From Amia ocellicauda (taxonomy: Eukaryota > Chordata > Actinopteri > Amiiformes > Amiidae), in contig NW_027102659.1 in NCBI RefSeq assembly GCF_036373705.1, forward strand, positions 620,001 through 684,000: DNA of 64,000 nucleotides. The letters run 5' to 3'. Below the pieces are notes generated by a model. It saw nothing but the letters and a program-made list of their open reading frames with translations, searched no databases and had not been told where the DNA came from. The first letter of the stretch is position 1; each line of letters starts with the position of its first letter. A program made the position numbers and the translations under genes. Below, piece by piece: positions 1 through 11,100 of the stretch.

Positions 1-922
1 CTTCTATATCCTCCCCGTCATAGTCTTTTAACCGGTACACGGGGGGGGCTCTAGCCAACTGTTCGGTAACTGTAAAATATTCGTCAGAAAATGTTTGTTC
101 ATAACCTTTGGCAAAAGTACTCCTTAGCTTTGAAACGCGAACCACATCACCGATGTTGAACTTATAAGTAGTTTTTCCCTTCTTAATAAATGGTCCGTAT
201 AATTTTGTATAGACCTGAAAAGAATTACTTTGATCAACATCTATAGACTTCATTTTAATACTGGTGTGATACCCTTGGTTGTAAGCATCAATAAAATCCT
301 GAACTTTATCAAAATACTTGAACGTGTTGACCGCTGTAAAATATCTCCACATTTTGGTCTTTATGGTGCGGTTAAACCTCTCCACTACCGATGCTTTAAG
401 CTCATTTCCGGTGGTGAAATGATGTATTTTGTGTCTCTTCAGTAGATTCTGAAATTCTCTGTTGAGAAACTCTTTTCCTTAATCAGTCTGCAGTTTTTTA
501 GGACATCGACCCTGGGACAATATATCCTCAAAGACCCTCGTCACCGCTCAACCTGTTTTATTATGTAGAATTCGAGCCCAGGCATATTTTGATTAAACAT
601 CGATACACATCAACATCAATTTGTGACCATTGTTATGTTTTGATAAATTTGACATATCGACTAGATCCATTTGCCATTGTGAGTCTATGTCAGTTGCATA
701 TACGCGGTTTCTTTTAAAGTTAATCCTGAGAGGTTTATGTAAGGTATAGGCGTCTTGTTCCCGTAACCATTCTGAAACAACCACATCATTAACCTTCACT
801 CCGGCCTCAGCGAGTCCTCTTTGAAAACCCTTCTTACCCGCCAAACCCCCAATCTTGGCTGGGTTGTAGTATAGTTCCTGCATTTGGGGAGCTTGCCGAG
901 TCATTCTGTCAAATAACCACAC
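1..922 (-). pseudogene. Polinton integrase region (copy A), broken
   Basis: This matches the integrase of the other copies. The N-terminal part begins MWLFDRMTRQAPQ near 922 and the catalytic-core block QMDLVDM is visible. In the intact family the protein is a retrovirus-like DDE integrase that inserts the linear element. The C-terminal chromodomain lies beyond the window edge. The region is broken. Confidence 0.85.
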
Positions 923-1125
923 AGACCCACACTATGCGCAAAGTTTTTTACAAGGTTTTTTATTCAACTTCAGGAGAGCAGATACCCCTTTTTAGACATT
1001 TGAGAAAAGTATAACATACACAACAATTTTTTCTACGGTCCAGACAAAAAGAAATCAGATGATTGGTTACTTGATCTATATCAACAAATATACCTGTTTC
1101 TTTATCTTGTAGGCACACACCTCAG

Positions 1126-1473
1126 TTACATATGTAAATAAACAACAATATGACCTATTTTAAAATTAAACAGAGGTGTATTAAACATGCTCAGTAAAAG
1201 GTCATACAGATGTTGATGAAATGGCCTAATATCATTCTTGGCCCCCTTGAGCGCTTCATCCCAGTGTTCGTACCCCCCGATCTTTGTTACAGCAGCCATT
1301 AACTTTTCCAGGTTTGAAAGTTGATCCTCATCGATGGTTAAATCTGTAGAGAAAAGGCTCGCGTTGGCTACTTTTCTGTCAAGCACATGGTGTAATAGCG
1401 CTCTCAGGTTAGCTGCAGAGTGTTGATGACAGAACCAGTTGCAGAAGCAGTCCAGAACATTCCCCATGTTCAA
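1126..1473 (-). CDS. right-arm accessory ORF 2 (copy A), unknown function
   Basis: A 115-residue ORF starting MNMGNVLDCFCNWFCHQHSA. It has an N-terminal Cys/His-rich stretch (C-x-C-x3-C-H-x-H) followed by a Leu-rich helical segment. I recognise no family. It lies between the integrase and the larger accessory ORF in copies A, D and E, all on the minus strand, so a shared transcript is likely. The function is unknown; the Cys/His pattern could bind a metal (inference). Confidence 0.5.
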   Translation of the reverse strand: MNMGNVLDCFCNWFCHQHSAANLRALLHHVLDRKVANASLFSTDLTIDEDQLSNLEKLMAAVTKIGGYEHWDEALKGAKNDIRPFHQHLYDLLLSMFNTPLFNFKIGHIVVYLHM

Positions 1474-1479
1474 AGTCCC

Positions 1480-2328
1480 TTAGTTCAGGTCAGAGTCTGA
1501 ATCAGTGGCGTAGATGTCGAATTCTTCGTCGCTGTCCCCAGCTTTAACTTCTTTACGGAAGAAATAAGCTTTTAGCTTGCCAGCGGTTTTTCTACTCGGC
1601 TCATCCAGGTCATTGAGCAGCTGCCCAAGTTTCTCTATTATAAACGGCTCCTTTTTCAGCTCCAGCAAAATCTCATCTATGATTTTCTGGACTTGTCCCG
1701 CAGTGACATGTATGTGGGAGTAAGACAGCGCCTTGATTAGTGCCGGTTTCAGCCACGGTTTGTTCAGTCTTCTGTAAAACACGTTGAAATAGAACAGGAA
1801 ATAGTAACGGTCTGGTTCAAACAAACAACTGTGTCTCAACTGACTGGGGTGATTCACTTCACACCCCCGACAGACTTCTTTCAGAGCTCGGTCGATGAGA
1901 GCACTCAGAATATACACCAGGGTGCTTTTAACCACTCTGCTTACTTGGTCACATACCCCGGGCATAAATCCTTCGTCTTCATCACGCCCCCGGGACTGTC
2001 CGATGCTCATTGGTTCGCCTGGTGGTTTGTGGGGTGTTTCTACATCCATTGGACTGACCCCCTCCTGAGACGCACAGACGGTAGACAGTTCGGCAAAATC
2101 GAGGCCCTCCATGAGCTCCAGAGGCTGGGGATCCCCGAGACTCATTTGGACATCCATCGCACCGCATGTTGTTTCGTCCTGAGGGACCGGGGTCTGAGGT
2201 CTTGGAGAGTAACCGCAGTCAAAGGGTTCCAGAGTGTATACAAAATCTGGGGAATAGAACCAGGGGTGATCCCGGGTTTGAAGAGGCCTGTAGAGCCTGT
2301 CGACGTCCGCAGCTTTCGGGTAAGACAT
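1480..2328 (-). CDS. right-arm accessory ORF 1 (copy A), Cys/His cluster protein
   Basis: A 282-residue open frame starting MSYPKAADVDRLYRPL. The N-terminal half is Pro-rich and acidic. The middle holds the cluster C-R-G-C-x3-N-H-P-S-Q-x3-H-x-C, which looks like a metal-binding site, followed by the aromatic-rich block RYYFLFYFNVFYRRLNKPW. The tail is acidic (DSDEEFDIYATDSDSD). It is conserved in copies A, D and E next to the right end, where viruses of this kind keep host-interaction genes. No family is recognised; a regulatory or host-modulating role is only inference. Confidence 0.55.
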   Translation of the reverse strand: MSYPKAADVDRLYRPLQTRDHPWFYSPDFVYTLEPFDCGYSPRPQTPVPQDETTCGAMDVQMSLGDPQPLELMEGLDFAELSTVCASQEGVSPMDVETPHKPPGEPMSIGQSRGRDEDEGFMPGVCDQVSRVVKSTLVYILSALIDRALKEVCRGCEVNHPSQLRHSCLFEPDRYYFLFYFNVFYRRLNKPWLKPALIKALSYSHIHVTAGQVQKIIDEILLELKKEPFIIEKLGQLLNDLDEPSRKTAGKLKAYFFRKEVKAGDSDEEFDIYATDSDSDLN

Positions 2329-2406
2329 TCTCTTTAATTTTAAACCATGAATGAATTGTTGCGCCTTTTATCCTATCTCTTCACTACGTCATGACACACC
2401 GCCCTC

Positions 2407-2658
2407 TTAGAAGAGAGTAGCCCCTGAGCCGTCAGACCCCCCTCCAAAACCCCACACGTCGTCTGTTTTATCATCGTCGTCGTCATTCAAGGGGGATATA
2501 TAATCCATAATCCAGCATATTCTCCTTCTAACCAAATCCAGTTGCGAACATTTGGTCAAGATGTCAAAACCATCATTTATACAGTTTATGACCTCTTTCA
2601 AGAACGGCCAGTCCACGGCGTCAAACATCATTTCAGTAACCTGTTTTTCTGGATCCTC
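2407..2658 (-). pseudogene. right-arm accessory ORF 3, partial (copy A)
   Basis: This matches the C-terminal portion of the 236-residue accessory protein found at 18240-18950, including the acidic tail LNDDDDDKTDDVWGFGGG. The copy stops where Polinton sequence gives way to tRNA-repeat sequence at about 2658. Function unknown. Confidence 0.7.
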
Positions 2659-2791
2659 TTGCCCTTGAGCAATGCAAAATAGGTCAGTGAAAATAGAAAC
2701 CTTTATCTCACAGGCTGGCCCACGGGAAACGCCTGTGCGCGTTTTACCAGCCTGCTTCGATGGGAGCCATTCGAAACGCCAGGACGGGTCG

Positions 2792-2864
2792 GTTTCCGTA
2801 GTGTAGTGGCTATCACGTTCGCCTCACACGCGACAGGTCCCCGGTTCGAAACTGGGTGGAAACA
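2792..2864 (+). pseudogene. tRNA-Val(CAC)-like, degenerate
   Basis: A 73-nt tRNA-Val(CAC) match with the anticodon loop CTCACAC. The anticodon stem has a mismatch (GCGAC instead of GCGAA), and the acceptor and T stems carry G-T pairs. It is probably a decayed tandem copy. Confidence 0.7.
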
Positions 2865-3384
2865 ACCCGCGGTGCACGTATGCCAGTGCCGTGTTACCCG
2901 TCCTCATCTCTCTGCCCCAAGGCCGGCCGTCGTTTTCTCTTCCTCGGAGTGGCAAGAAATCCTGACCTTGAGAACTAATGATCGAAGAAGGGTAGCTTTG
3001 CGAGGCGCTGGAACTGACACTTTTAAAATCGATACATGTTGTTGCTGTTACAATACGACCGTAGCAGGATCGGCGACATTGCTGTTACTCTTATGTAGTT
3101 GAAGGCGCAGTATAGCTCTGATAGTCTGCTGGTGAAGGAAGACCACCAGCCGTTTGAACAAGCCATTCAGCATCACCTTGTTGGGCTAAGTGCAGGCACT
3201 GTCAGAGCGCAGGGCGTCCTGCCTTTGAAAGAGTTTCCAAAGTGTCCTGATGTGCCCTTGAGCATTGCAAAATAGGTCAGTGAAATTAGAAACCTTTATC
3301 TCACAGGCTGGCCCAAGGGAAACGCCTGTGCGCGTTTTACCAGCCTGCTTCGATGGGAGCCATTCGAAACGCCAGGACAGGTTG

Positions 3385-3457
3385 GTTTCCGTAGTGTAGT
3401 GGCTATCACGTTCGCCTCACACGCGAAAGGTCCCTGGTTCGAAACCGGGCGGAAACA
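3385..3457 (+). tRNA. tRNA-Val(CAC)
   Basis: A complete 73-nt cloverleaf. The acceptor GTTTCCG pairs with CGGAAAC, the anticodon stem TTCGC/GCGAA encloses loop CTCACAC (anticodon CAC), and the T loop is TTCGAAA. The A box TAGTGTAGTGG and B box GGTTCGAAACC are present. No T-run follows immediately; the first TTTT lies tens of bases downstream. It could be an active gene or a well-preserved tandem copy. Copy B inserted 223 bp downstream. Confidence 0.75.
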
Positions 3458-3674
3458 ACCCGCGGTGCACGTGTGCTAGTGCCGTGTTACCTGTCCCTGT
3501 AACGCGGCCGGCCATCGTTTTCTCTTCCTCGGAGTGTCAAGAAAGCCTGACCTAGAGAACAAACGATCACAGAAGGGTAGCTTTGCGAGGCGCTGGAACT
3601 GACACTTTTAAAATCGATACATGTTGTTGCTGTTACAATACGACCGTAGCAGGATCGGCGACATTGCTGTTACT

Positions 3675-3680
3675 CTTATG
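3675..3680. repeat. left 6-bp target site duplication of copy B (CTTATG)
   Basis: CTTATG directly precedes the left TIR and is repeated at 19254-19259 directly after the right TIR. A 6-bp duplication is the Polinton hallmark. Unoccupied paralogous sites in the same repeat carry a single CTTATG followed by TAGTTGAAGG. Confidence 0.95.
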
Positions 3681-3865
3681 AGTAGATAGTTGGGTTTTTT
3701 GGGCGCGGCCTATTTTGTTATGACGTATGCCCTAAGCTTATTAATATTCCTACGTCATAATTGGGGGGCGTGATTTTAGGTAGAGTTATTTCCTTAATTA
3801 TTCCTACGTCATATCCGTCAGAAAGTGTACACCCATAAAACCCTGAACAACAAGGCCGCCCATAA
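3681..3865 (+). repeat. left terminal inverted repeat of copy B
   Basis: 185 bp, the near-perfect reverse complement of 19069-19253. It contains three TACGTCAT/ATGACGTA motifs and ends before the non-repeated left arm. The start (AG...) is fixed by the adjoining target duplication. Confidence 0.95.
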
Positions 3866-5058
3866 CCTGTTGTTCTTGTTGTTCTTGTTGGTCAACTGTA
3901 GAGTGTGAATGGGTCGGCTCTTCCTGTAGTGGTTGGGGGTCTTTTTTAAATATACATTTAATGGTTTAGTAAATCTAAACCGTTATAAGATCAACAAGTT
4001 CTGTTGTCTGTAATGGTCCCAGGTCTTAACAATGCCAGTTTTGAATTGTGCGTTTATCATATTCACACTGTCTCTGTCTGTCTTTCTCTCTCTCTCGCCC
4101 AATCATTTTATAAAATTCAACAAGTTCTGTTGTCTGTTATGATCCCAGGTCCTAACAATGCCTGTTTTGCATAGGGTACTTATGTTATCCACACTGTATC
4201 TGGCTCTGTCTCTCTCCTCAAATTTAATTAAAAATTAAATTAAAAAAGAGGGTGTGTGTGTGGGTGTTTGTGTGTATAGGTTAATTGTTTTTGTAAAAAA
4301 AAAAAAAAAAAAAGCTGTGGTTATATTTTATCTCTCACATAATGTGTTCAGTCGTTTTACTTAAATACATTCTAGGGTCTTAAAGCTCATAAGAGTTAGA
4401 CTTAAGATAAGGATATGCTTTTAAGGTATTTTAGCAGTCTCAATCCCTGATGATAAGGAATCGTTTAAAAAATGAAAACAACTGATCACTCAATGCTAAA
4501 TAGATCACAACACTCAAGGCTAAATCACTCACACCATGGGGGGCGGGGGTGTGCTCATACAACAATAGGTATGGCGTGTGGTATCAAAACATTCAGAATA
4601 CTTTTAACCTATATAATTTATAAGCTTTGTAAAATAAACCCAAATATCTCTTTTGCGGGGATAAACGCTGTTCTGAGTAGTTTGTGACTTGTTTAATACC
4701 AAACAAAGCATCGCTATAAAAAAAAAAAAAAAATCACTGTAAAAGCGCTAGTTATTTTTGATCTTTATAGTTATTTTCTAGGCTCAGGTTGTTTTTTAGC
4801 GCTTATAAAGGCCTGAAATATTCTTAGTGGTTGTTGACTATAGGTCTTGATGCTTAAAAATGTTTTTTTGAGAGACCAAAAGGTTCTAATAAAAGTTTAG
4901 AGTAGAGAGGAGAGAGATCGTCTCCATCTTGGTTTCTATTTGAAATTTGATGCAGTGTCATTTTATTGGTTGGTTTTGATATGTTAATTGGTAACAGGGT
5001 GGCACAAAGGCCAGACCAGAACAATGCCTTACAAGCAGATCCGGCATGTGGCCATCAT
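3866..5058 (+). other. left arm of copy B, no supported gene
   Basis: A/T-rich non-coding arm between the left TIR and the first gene. It holds a TTG-rich run (about 3867-3892), a 126-bp tandem direct repeat, a TG-rich stretch (about 4249-4276) and an A-run near 4297-4313. Small ORFs here have no recognisable product and differ between copies, so none is called. Confidence 0.7.
3991..4222 (+). repeat. two-copy direct repeat, period 126 bp, in left arm
   Basis: Unit 1 starts TCAACAAGTTCTGTTGTCTG at 3991 and unit 2 starts with the same 20 bases at 4117. Both continue through CCCAGGTC, AACAATGCC and a CTCT-rich tail. Only copy B retains this arm in the window. Confidence 0.85.
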
Positions 5059-5064
5059 TATAAG
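5059..5064 (+). promoter_or_regulatory. candidate TATA-like element of left-arm gene (copy B)
   Basis: TATAAG lies about 70 bp upstream of the ATG at 5132, in a block conserved in E (40171) and F (58713). The spacing fits a start site near 5090 with a short leader. Assigned from sequence and position only. Confidence 0.4.
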
Positions 5065-5131
5065 TATGAAGGTCTGGTCTTCAGCTCGACAGACTCATAC
5101 TGACCTTTCGATTTAAGACTAAAGATCAACA

Positions 5132-7172
5132 ATGTCCGGAAACAACATCAGCGATTCGATTTAAACGAGTTTTTAGGCAAGTCTTCAGATTATTTTCATT
5201 GACTCAGAGCGTGTTGTGTGCATGTATTGTAAATAAGGCTATAACATCTGTTTTAAGTTCTGTAAAATTATTTTTCAGCCAGTCAACAGGAGTTAATTCC
5301 CAACGCTGAGGAGATCATCTGGAACAACGACGGTAAGATTTTTGTGTTTGCGCTCATGGGTTCTTATGCATGGGTGTGTGTGGTTTTGAAGCGGCTCATT
5401 AGAGTTATGAAAACGTTTTAATATATATTAATGCCGGTCTCTTTAATTACACAGAAAGTATCGAAAGGCCTGTGATTAATGTCTCCGAGGATCGACCAAG
5501 AGAAGTGGTTGTCCCTAGACAGGCTGTCTGCCGACCGGGTAAGAACTAAACCCCTGTTTGTTTGTATAACGTTTCTGTAAGATGTTTGAGTCCAGTTTTG
5601 TTAATTTTAAAAAATTATCCTGTCTAACAGTATTAAGAAACGTGGTTCGAGACAACGAAAGGCCTTCCACATCGAGGGCTTGTTTCGTTTTACCTTCGAG
5701 AACCGTAACCTTTCAAGAATCTGAAAGGCCGTCAGCCCCGGTATCTGATAGCTGTGAGTATATATCTGCAGCCTGTAAGAGGTTAAAGCTTTTTATAAAG
5801 CGGTGTGGTTAAAGGTTAAACATGTCTCTTACCTTCACAGCGGTGCAAAAAGCTAAACCAGCCGAAAAACATAAGAAACGATTATTCTGTGGAGGTAAGT
5901 AAGATCTTTCAAACTTTAATGTTTTTAAAAGGGCTTTGTTTGCCCGTTGAGGGCTAATATTTAAGCGATGGGTGACCGTTTCCTGTAGGGCGGGGGGTTC
6001 TGGGAAAGATCTTTAGAAGTCCGGACAGGTCTAGGCTTGTTTCTGGGGAACGTGTTTAGAAATGACCGATTGCCGTACCGTCTGGTTAGGAAGTAAAGCC
6101 GTCTGAAAGGGTTTAGTAAGTTGTTTGGCTTATCTCCCGCTATTATACTTCTGTTTTAAAGTGGTTGTAGGAAAAGGCTTGAAGGTGTTCATTGTATTTA
6201 ATATTTAAACAGATCGTGAAAACGTTTGTGAAACAGGAAGTCCCGGGATCAGGAAGCGTTTACACTTGGAAGGTTCGTTTAAAAATGAAATGTTGTTGTG
6301 TGTGTGTGTGTTTTATTAACAATATTACAGTTTTTAAAGAAACATTTAAGAAACAGTTTATTTACAGCTGCTTCTCTGTTTTACATTTATTATCAAGTCC
6401 TAATAAATATATTGTCTGTAAATAATAAGGCGTTGTAGTGAATGTCTAAGGCTATTTTCAAAGGTCTAAAAAAGCTAAAGGTTTTGAATGTCCTGGACAT
6501 GTTGTTTTAAGTTTGATTTCTGTCGCCGTTTAAAGATGTAAATGTAATGTATATTTTTATTCTTCCCAAGACTCTTGGGATAGTCATTCTGTGGATGAGC
6601 TATTGAGGACAATTACCCCGTCTAAGTGGGATCAAACATCTTCCCCGGTGAGATCACCGAGAGGATCCCCCACGGTGGTCTTGGAGACCCCCCAACATCT
6701 ACTCAGGCCACAGCCTTCTGGGGGTAATTCAACACCCCAGATTTAGCCCGCCGCATTGTCGGGCGGAACAAATACAGGCATCCAACAACCTCAGGGGTCG
6801 CCGTCAGTCAGGGCTGACACACCACCCAACGACGGCCTGGTTTCAACATCGTCCCCCCAGACCCGTTTCTTGGCTACAGAAACGCGGAACAGTACCCCGC
6901 GCTTGGCCAGGGTGTCACCGCAAAGGCCTTCTTGGTCTCCGTCCATGAGTATACGCTCGCTCCCTGCCTCCTTCGACCGAGATTTACCGGAGCGACCATC
7001 CTTTGAAGCTGAGCCAGGCCACCAGCCCCCGGAGCTACTTCCTGAAGGTCGGCATGAGTTGCTACATACTTTGTTACAAAATCAAAGACTTGTGTTACTG
7101 GGGCAATGCCTGGTGATAGAGAGCCAAAACACCCTTATTAATACCCTTACTAACGAATTGTACCGTATTTAA
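5132..7172 (+). pseudogene. left-arm gene region with intron-like gaps (copy B)
   Basis: Several short coding-like blocks alternate with A/T-rich gaps that begin with GTAAG-like and end with pyrimidine-AG sequences, which suggests a spliced transcript. The last block is long and Pro/Ser-rich (SPVRSPRGSP-like, PERPSFEAEPGHQPPE), ending near 7172. AATAAA signals follow at 7219 and 7226. The region is conserved in copies E and F. I recognise no family. The copy is broken at least once. A regulatory early-protein role is inference from position only. Confidence 0.45.
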
Positions 7173-7334
7173 TGTTTTAATAGACACAAAACGCCTTACT
7201 ATTGTGGGTTGTTGGAAAAATAAAAAATAAATTAAAAAATGTCCTGACTTGGTAAAAGAACTCACAAACTAAAGGATTATGAACAAGCTAGGGCCCTAAA
7301 AAGACCTTCCCGAGAGAACATCCCCGGCCCTGTT

Positions 7335-8057
7335 GTGAACTCCTCTGATGTCCCAATGAACCTGGAACTATTACAAATGATAAATTATTTAAATAACCCC
7401 CAATTACCACCGATAGAATGTGAATTAACAGACTTACCGGTGAACCCCGACCTGTTACAGATGGTCAATGATCTAAATAACCACCTCCCACCGGTAGCGC
7501 TTATAGAGGTTCACCCCCTAGTTCACCCCGATTTGTTTGAAATGGTGGAGGCTTTGGAGGAGCTACCCCGACCAAATTCTGCCCCTATTATAAATGATTT
7601 GAGACAATTAGAACACAGGATGGCGGCAGAAGCAGCCATCACTATAGAGGAGGGTCTTGACATTAACCGGTTGGATATCTTTGAAGGACTTTTACAGGCT
7701 TTAAATGAGCCTCCTCAAAAAGGGGGTTTTGTAGATGTCAGCAGTGGGGGTGTTCGGAATGTGGAGGGTTCTGAGACTGATAAGGCTGTGGAGGACATGC
7801 TCTGTGAGAATGTAGGGGGTGAAGGCTTTGTTCAAAATGATGATGTGTCCAAGAGTACCAGTGATCCCGTGATTATAGATAGACCGGCCTATAACAATTT
7901 TGAAATGATTCAGCGTTTTACTTTTGCAGAACTTTTAAATTGTGACAATTATGCAGAAATATTTGTCAACATACACGAGGCCTTGCAGAAAATGCTTGAA
8001 CAGGTTCAGACCTCGAGATGTTGTACAGTTAGAACTCAGAGGGGATGCTTTGTTTAG
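7335..8057 (+). pseudogene. ORF with three LLxMVxxLN repeats (copy B)
   Basis: This corresponds to the 272-residue ORF of copies E and F. The first about 90 residues contain three related blocks of the type P-x-L-L-x-M-[IV]-x-x-L-x-x-x-L-P, spaced about 28-30 residues. The rest is acidic. It lies directly upstream of the polymerase region and is likely co-transcribed with it. Function is unknown: it could be a polymerase N-terminal extension or a separate replication-associated protein. Confidence 0.5.
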
Positions 8058-8117
8058 CAACCTATCTGCAATGCTGAGTGGAGATAATTTAGATGTCTGG
8101 CTAAAATCGAAGCGTTA

Positions 8118-11100
8118 TTGCAAAGTAACGCAGCCATCTTAGCTGATGAAAGTCTGTCTCTGGTAATGAATGTGGTTCGTAACCCTGAGGGTGGGGCGCT
8201 TAGAAGACTGTCGAAATGCTTGAAGAACGACATAATTAGGACCAAGCTCAGGCAATTAGTGGTGAGTTCCAGTGGGGACAATAAGCTCTGTTTTGCTTAC
8301 AGTTTAATAAAACTACTCACCCCCGACATGCCTGAACCCCAAGCTCTGCAAGAGGCTTTAATGCTTCATCAGAGGGCCGGCTTAAACTCTCAACAGATGG
8401 TTGCCTTTTCAGACATTACCAAGTTTGAGGAGTTGTTGTCTTTAAAAATTGTTGTGTGGTACCGTTGTGAGGTAAAGGAAGTATTTGTTAAATTTCAGAC
8501 ACATCCTGAAACCCATACACAGACACTGTTTCTCTTCCTAGGTGATAGACATTAATTTGGAATAAAGAGTTTGACGGCTTTTTTGGGTTGTTCGTATGTT
8601 TGTCATTGGTGTTATAAGGCCTTCAATGATAAGCTTAAGCACCGCTGTGACGGTTACTGTAACGTCTGTTTCAATCCGCAATGTCATAAGGGTTTGGCCC
8701 CTACCATCCGATGTAAAGATTGCTTAAGGATTTGTCTCTCAGCGTTCTGTTTTTCCGAGCATAAGGTACAGAGGGCCGCTGCTGAGGGGGTTAAAAAACT
8801 GAGTTATTGTGATCAAACTAAATATTGCCCGCAGTGTTGCCTCCAGTACCGTTTTCATGAGGTTAAACCACACAAATGTCTGGAGCCGAGATGCAGGATC
8901 TGTAATGCTGATTTAACCCCGGGGTCCGAACACCAGTGCTTTATTCAGCCGGTTAAAAAGGAGCCGCCGCACAACCGGTATGTCTTTTTTGCTTTTGAAT
9001 GCCGGCAAGAAAACGGGGTCCACGTTGCTAATTATATACACTGTATTGACATGTTGGATCGTGAGTGGTCAGCTAGCGGTGAGAGTTGTGTCAGGGATTT
9101 CTTTACGCGGTATCGCGGTCCAAAATACCTCAATTACACATTTATTGCCCACAATGCTAAGGGTTATGATTCTTACATTTTGATGAAGTATCTGGTGGAA
9201 AATGGGGTGACCCCAAAAAAAGTAGCTCAGGGTAGCAAGATCATGTGTTTCACCGACGAAGCTTTCAACTAACGTTACATAGACTCGTTAAATTTCCTCC
9301 CCATGAAATTGAGCGCTTTGCCTAAGGCTCTGGGTTTTGAGGCTCAGAAGAAAGGTTGGTTCTGCCATTTTTTTAATACTAAGGACACTCAAAATTATCG
9401 AGGGTCCTACCCGCCCGCCTCTTATTATGGGGTTGATACTATGATGTCTCATGAGAGGGAGGAATTCTTTAAATGGTACAATACGGTTAAGTGAGGTGTT
9501 TTTGATTTCCGAGAAGAGATGGCCGCTTATTGTTAAAATGATGTGGTGATCCTTAATGAAGCCTGTGTGCGTTTCTGCGCCGAGGTTATCAACACATCGG
9601 GTCTCGACCCTTTGCAAAGTGTGACCATAGTGTCTCTCTGCATGAAAATGTATCGGTCCAATTTCTTGCAGAAAAACACTATAGCGGTCACCACTTCTGA
9701 CAACTATCGTGCTAGACAAAAGAACTTTTCGACTGTCTCCATACAGTGGCTGGAATACCTGAGTGCCCGGGATAACATATTCATCAGACATGCTTTAAAT
9801 CAAGGGGAAGTCAAAATGGGGCCTTACTACTTAGACGGTTTTAGCGACGTGTTCGGGCGGCGTACCGCTTATGAGTTTGCTGGTTGTATTTACCATGGCT
9901 GTCCTCAGTGCTTCGACCCAAACACCTTTAACCCCGAAACACAAAAACTCTGCGGTGATATCTACTATGATTTCCAGGAACGAATTGAAACTTTAAAAAA
10001 CACCTATGGTTTGAACGTGCTGGTGATTTGGGAACACGAGTGGACGACCCTGAAGCAACAGGATGCGGGGGTACAACGGTTTATGGAAACCTTGGACTTT
10101 CCTGAATGTCTAGAGCCCCGGGATGCGTTATTTGGGGGTCGTACCAATGCCCTCTGTTTACATTATGAGGTAAAGGAGGGTGAGAGAGTAGATTACTATG
10201 ATTTCACCAGTCTGTACCCTTATGTCAACAAGACCAAAATGTACCCGGTGGGGCGTCCAACCATTGTTTATCGTGACTTTCTCGAAATCGGACATTACTT
10301 TGGATTGATCAAAGTCACCATGTACCCTCCTCGCGAGCTGTTCTTACCCGTGTTGCCTTACAGGTGTTCGGGAAAATTGATGTTCCCTCTGTGTAGAACG
10401 TGTGTGGAAACTGAAAATCAAACTACCTCTTGTCTGCACAGTGATGAAGATGACGGGTGTCTGGTGTAGCATTGAGCTTGACAAGGCGGTGGAGAAAGGT
10501 TACAGAGTCGGTAAGGTGTTTGAGGTTTGGCATTTTTCTGAAAAATCTGATACTCTTTTTGCTGATTACATTATGACCCATCTGAAAGGGAAACAGGAGG
10601 CATCGGGCTATCCCTCATGGTGTGTTGACTCCGCGGCCAAAGAGCGATACATTCAGCAATATTTTGAAAAGGAAGGGATCCGTCTAGAGCCGGGGAACAT
10701 AACTGTAAACCCCGCCAAGAGACAAATGTCCAAACTGATTTTAAACAGTCTGTGGGGTAAGTTTGGGGAAAGAAATTACCGTCTAAACACAACCTTGATT
10801 AAAACCCCTGAACAGTTTATAGAATTTATGTTTTCCAAACAACATGCAGTATCACACTTTCAATTCTTAAATGACCACGTGGCACAGGTCCAGTGGAGGG
10901 CCCCTAAAGATTTCCCCACCAAACAGGGGAACGTTAATGTTTTCATAGCGGTTTTTACCACGGCTTACGCCCGGCTTGAACTGTACAACTTAATGGATCA
11001 GTTGCAGGAACGCACGCTCTATCATGATACTGACTCTGTAATCTTTGTCACCAGGCCAGGGGATTGGGTCCCTCCCCTCGGGGACTACCTTGGGGAGTTA

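Larger units (their letters stand above)
1..2658 (+). mobile_element. Polinton copy A, right part only
   Basis: This is the right-hand part of a Polinton/Maverick (adintovirus-like) element, entering from the left window edge. It carries the integrase and three right-arm accessory ORF regions, all on the minus strand, in the same order as in copies D and E. It ends abruptly inside the right arm, next to tRNA-repeat sequence, without a terminal inverted repeat. It is broken in a few places. Strand is given by the direction of the polymerase gene in the complete copy. Confidence 0.9.
2659..3680 (+). repeat. tandem tRNA-Val repeat spacer between copies A and B
   Basis: Two tandem units of about 600 bp, each with a tRNA-Val(CAC)-like sequence and a similar 3' flank. 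That flank runs through CGGCCGTCGTTTTCTC and CGACATTGCTGTTACTCTTATG. The first unit still holds an unoccupied version of the Polinton target (CTTATG at 3090-3095); the second is occupied by copy B at 3680/3681. The rest of the spacer contains no protein-coding gene that I can support. Confidence 0.85.

Noticed and set aside
1831-2337. 168-residue plus-strand ORF opposite accessory ORF 1 (also 53668-54174)
   Set aside because: Antisense of the Cys/His cluster protein; the minus-strand frame has the consistent start, acidic tail and copy-to-copy conservation.
2806-3102. 98-residue ORF, and similar ones at 20223, 29862, 55941 and 56909
   Set aside because: These frames run across tRNA-Val units and their flanks. 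The translation is of tRNA sequence; there is no protein family and the frame varies between units.
2659-3680. tRNA-derived SINE family instead of tRNA genes
   Set aside because: Units are in tandem and in one orientation, lack target duplications and 3' A or short-repeat tails at a fixed end, and many cloverleafs are intact. A SINE origin of single degenerate units cannot be fully excluded.
4472-4687. 71-residue ORF in the left arm of copy B
   Set aside because: A/T-rich, no recognisable product, and the upstream part is missing in E and F.
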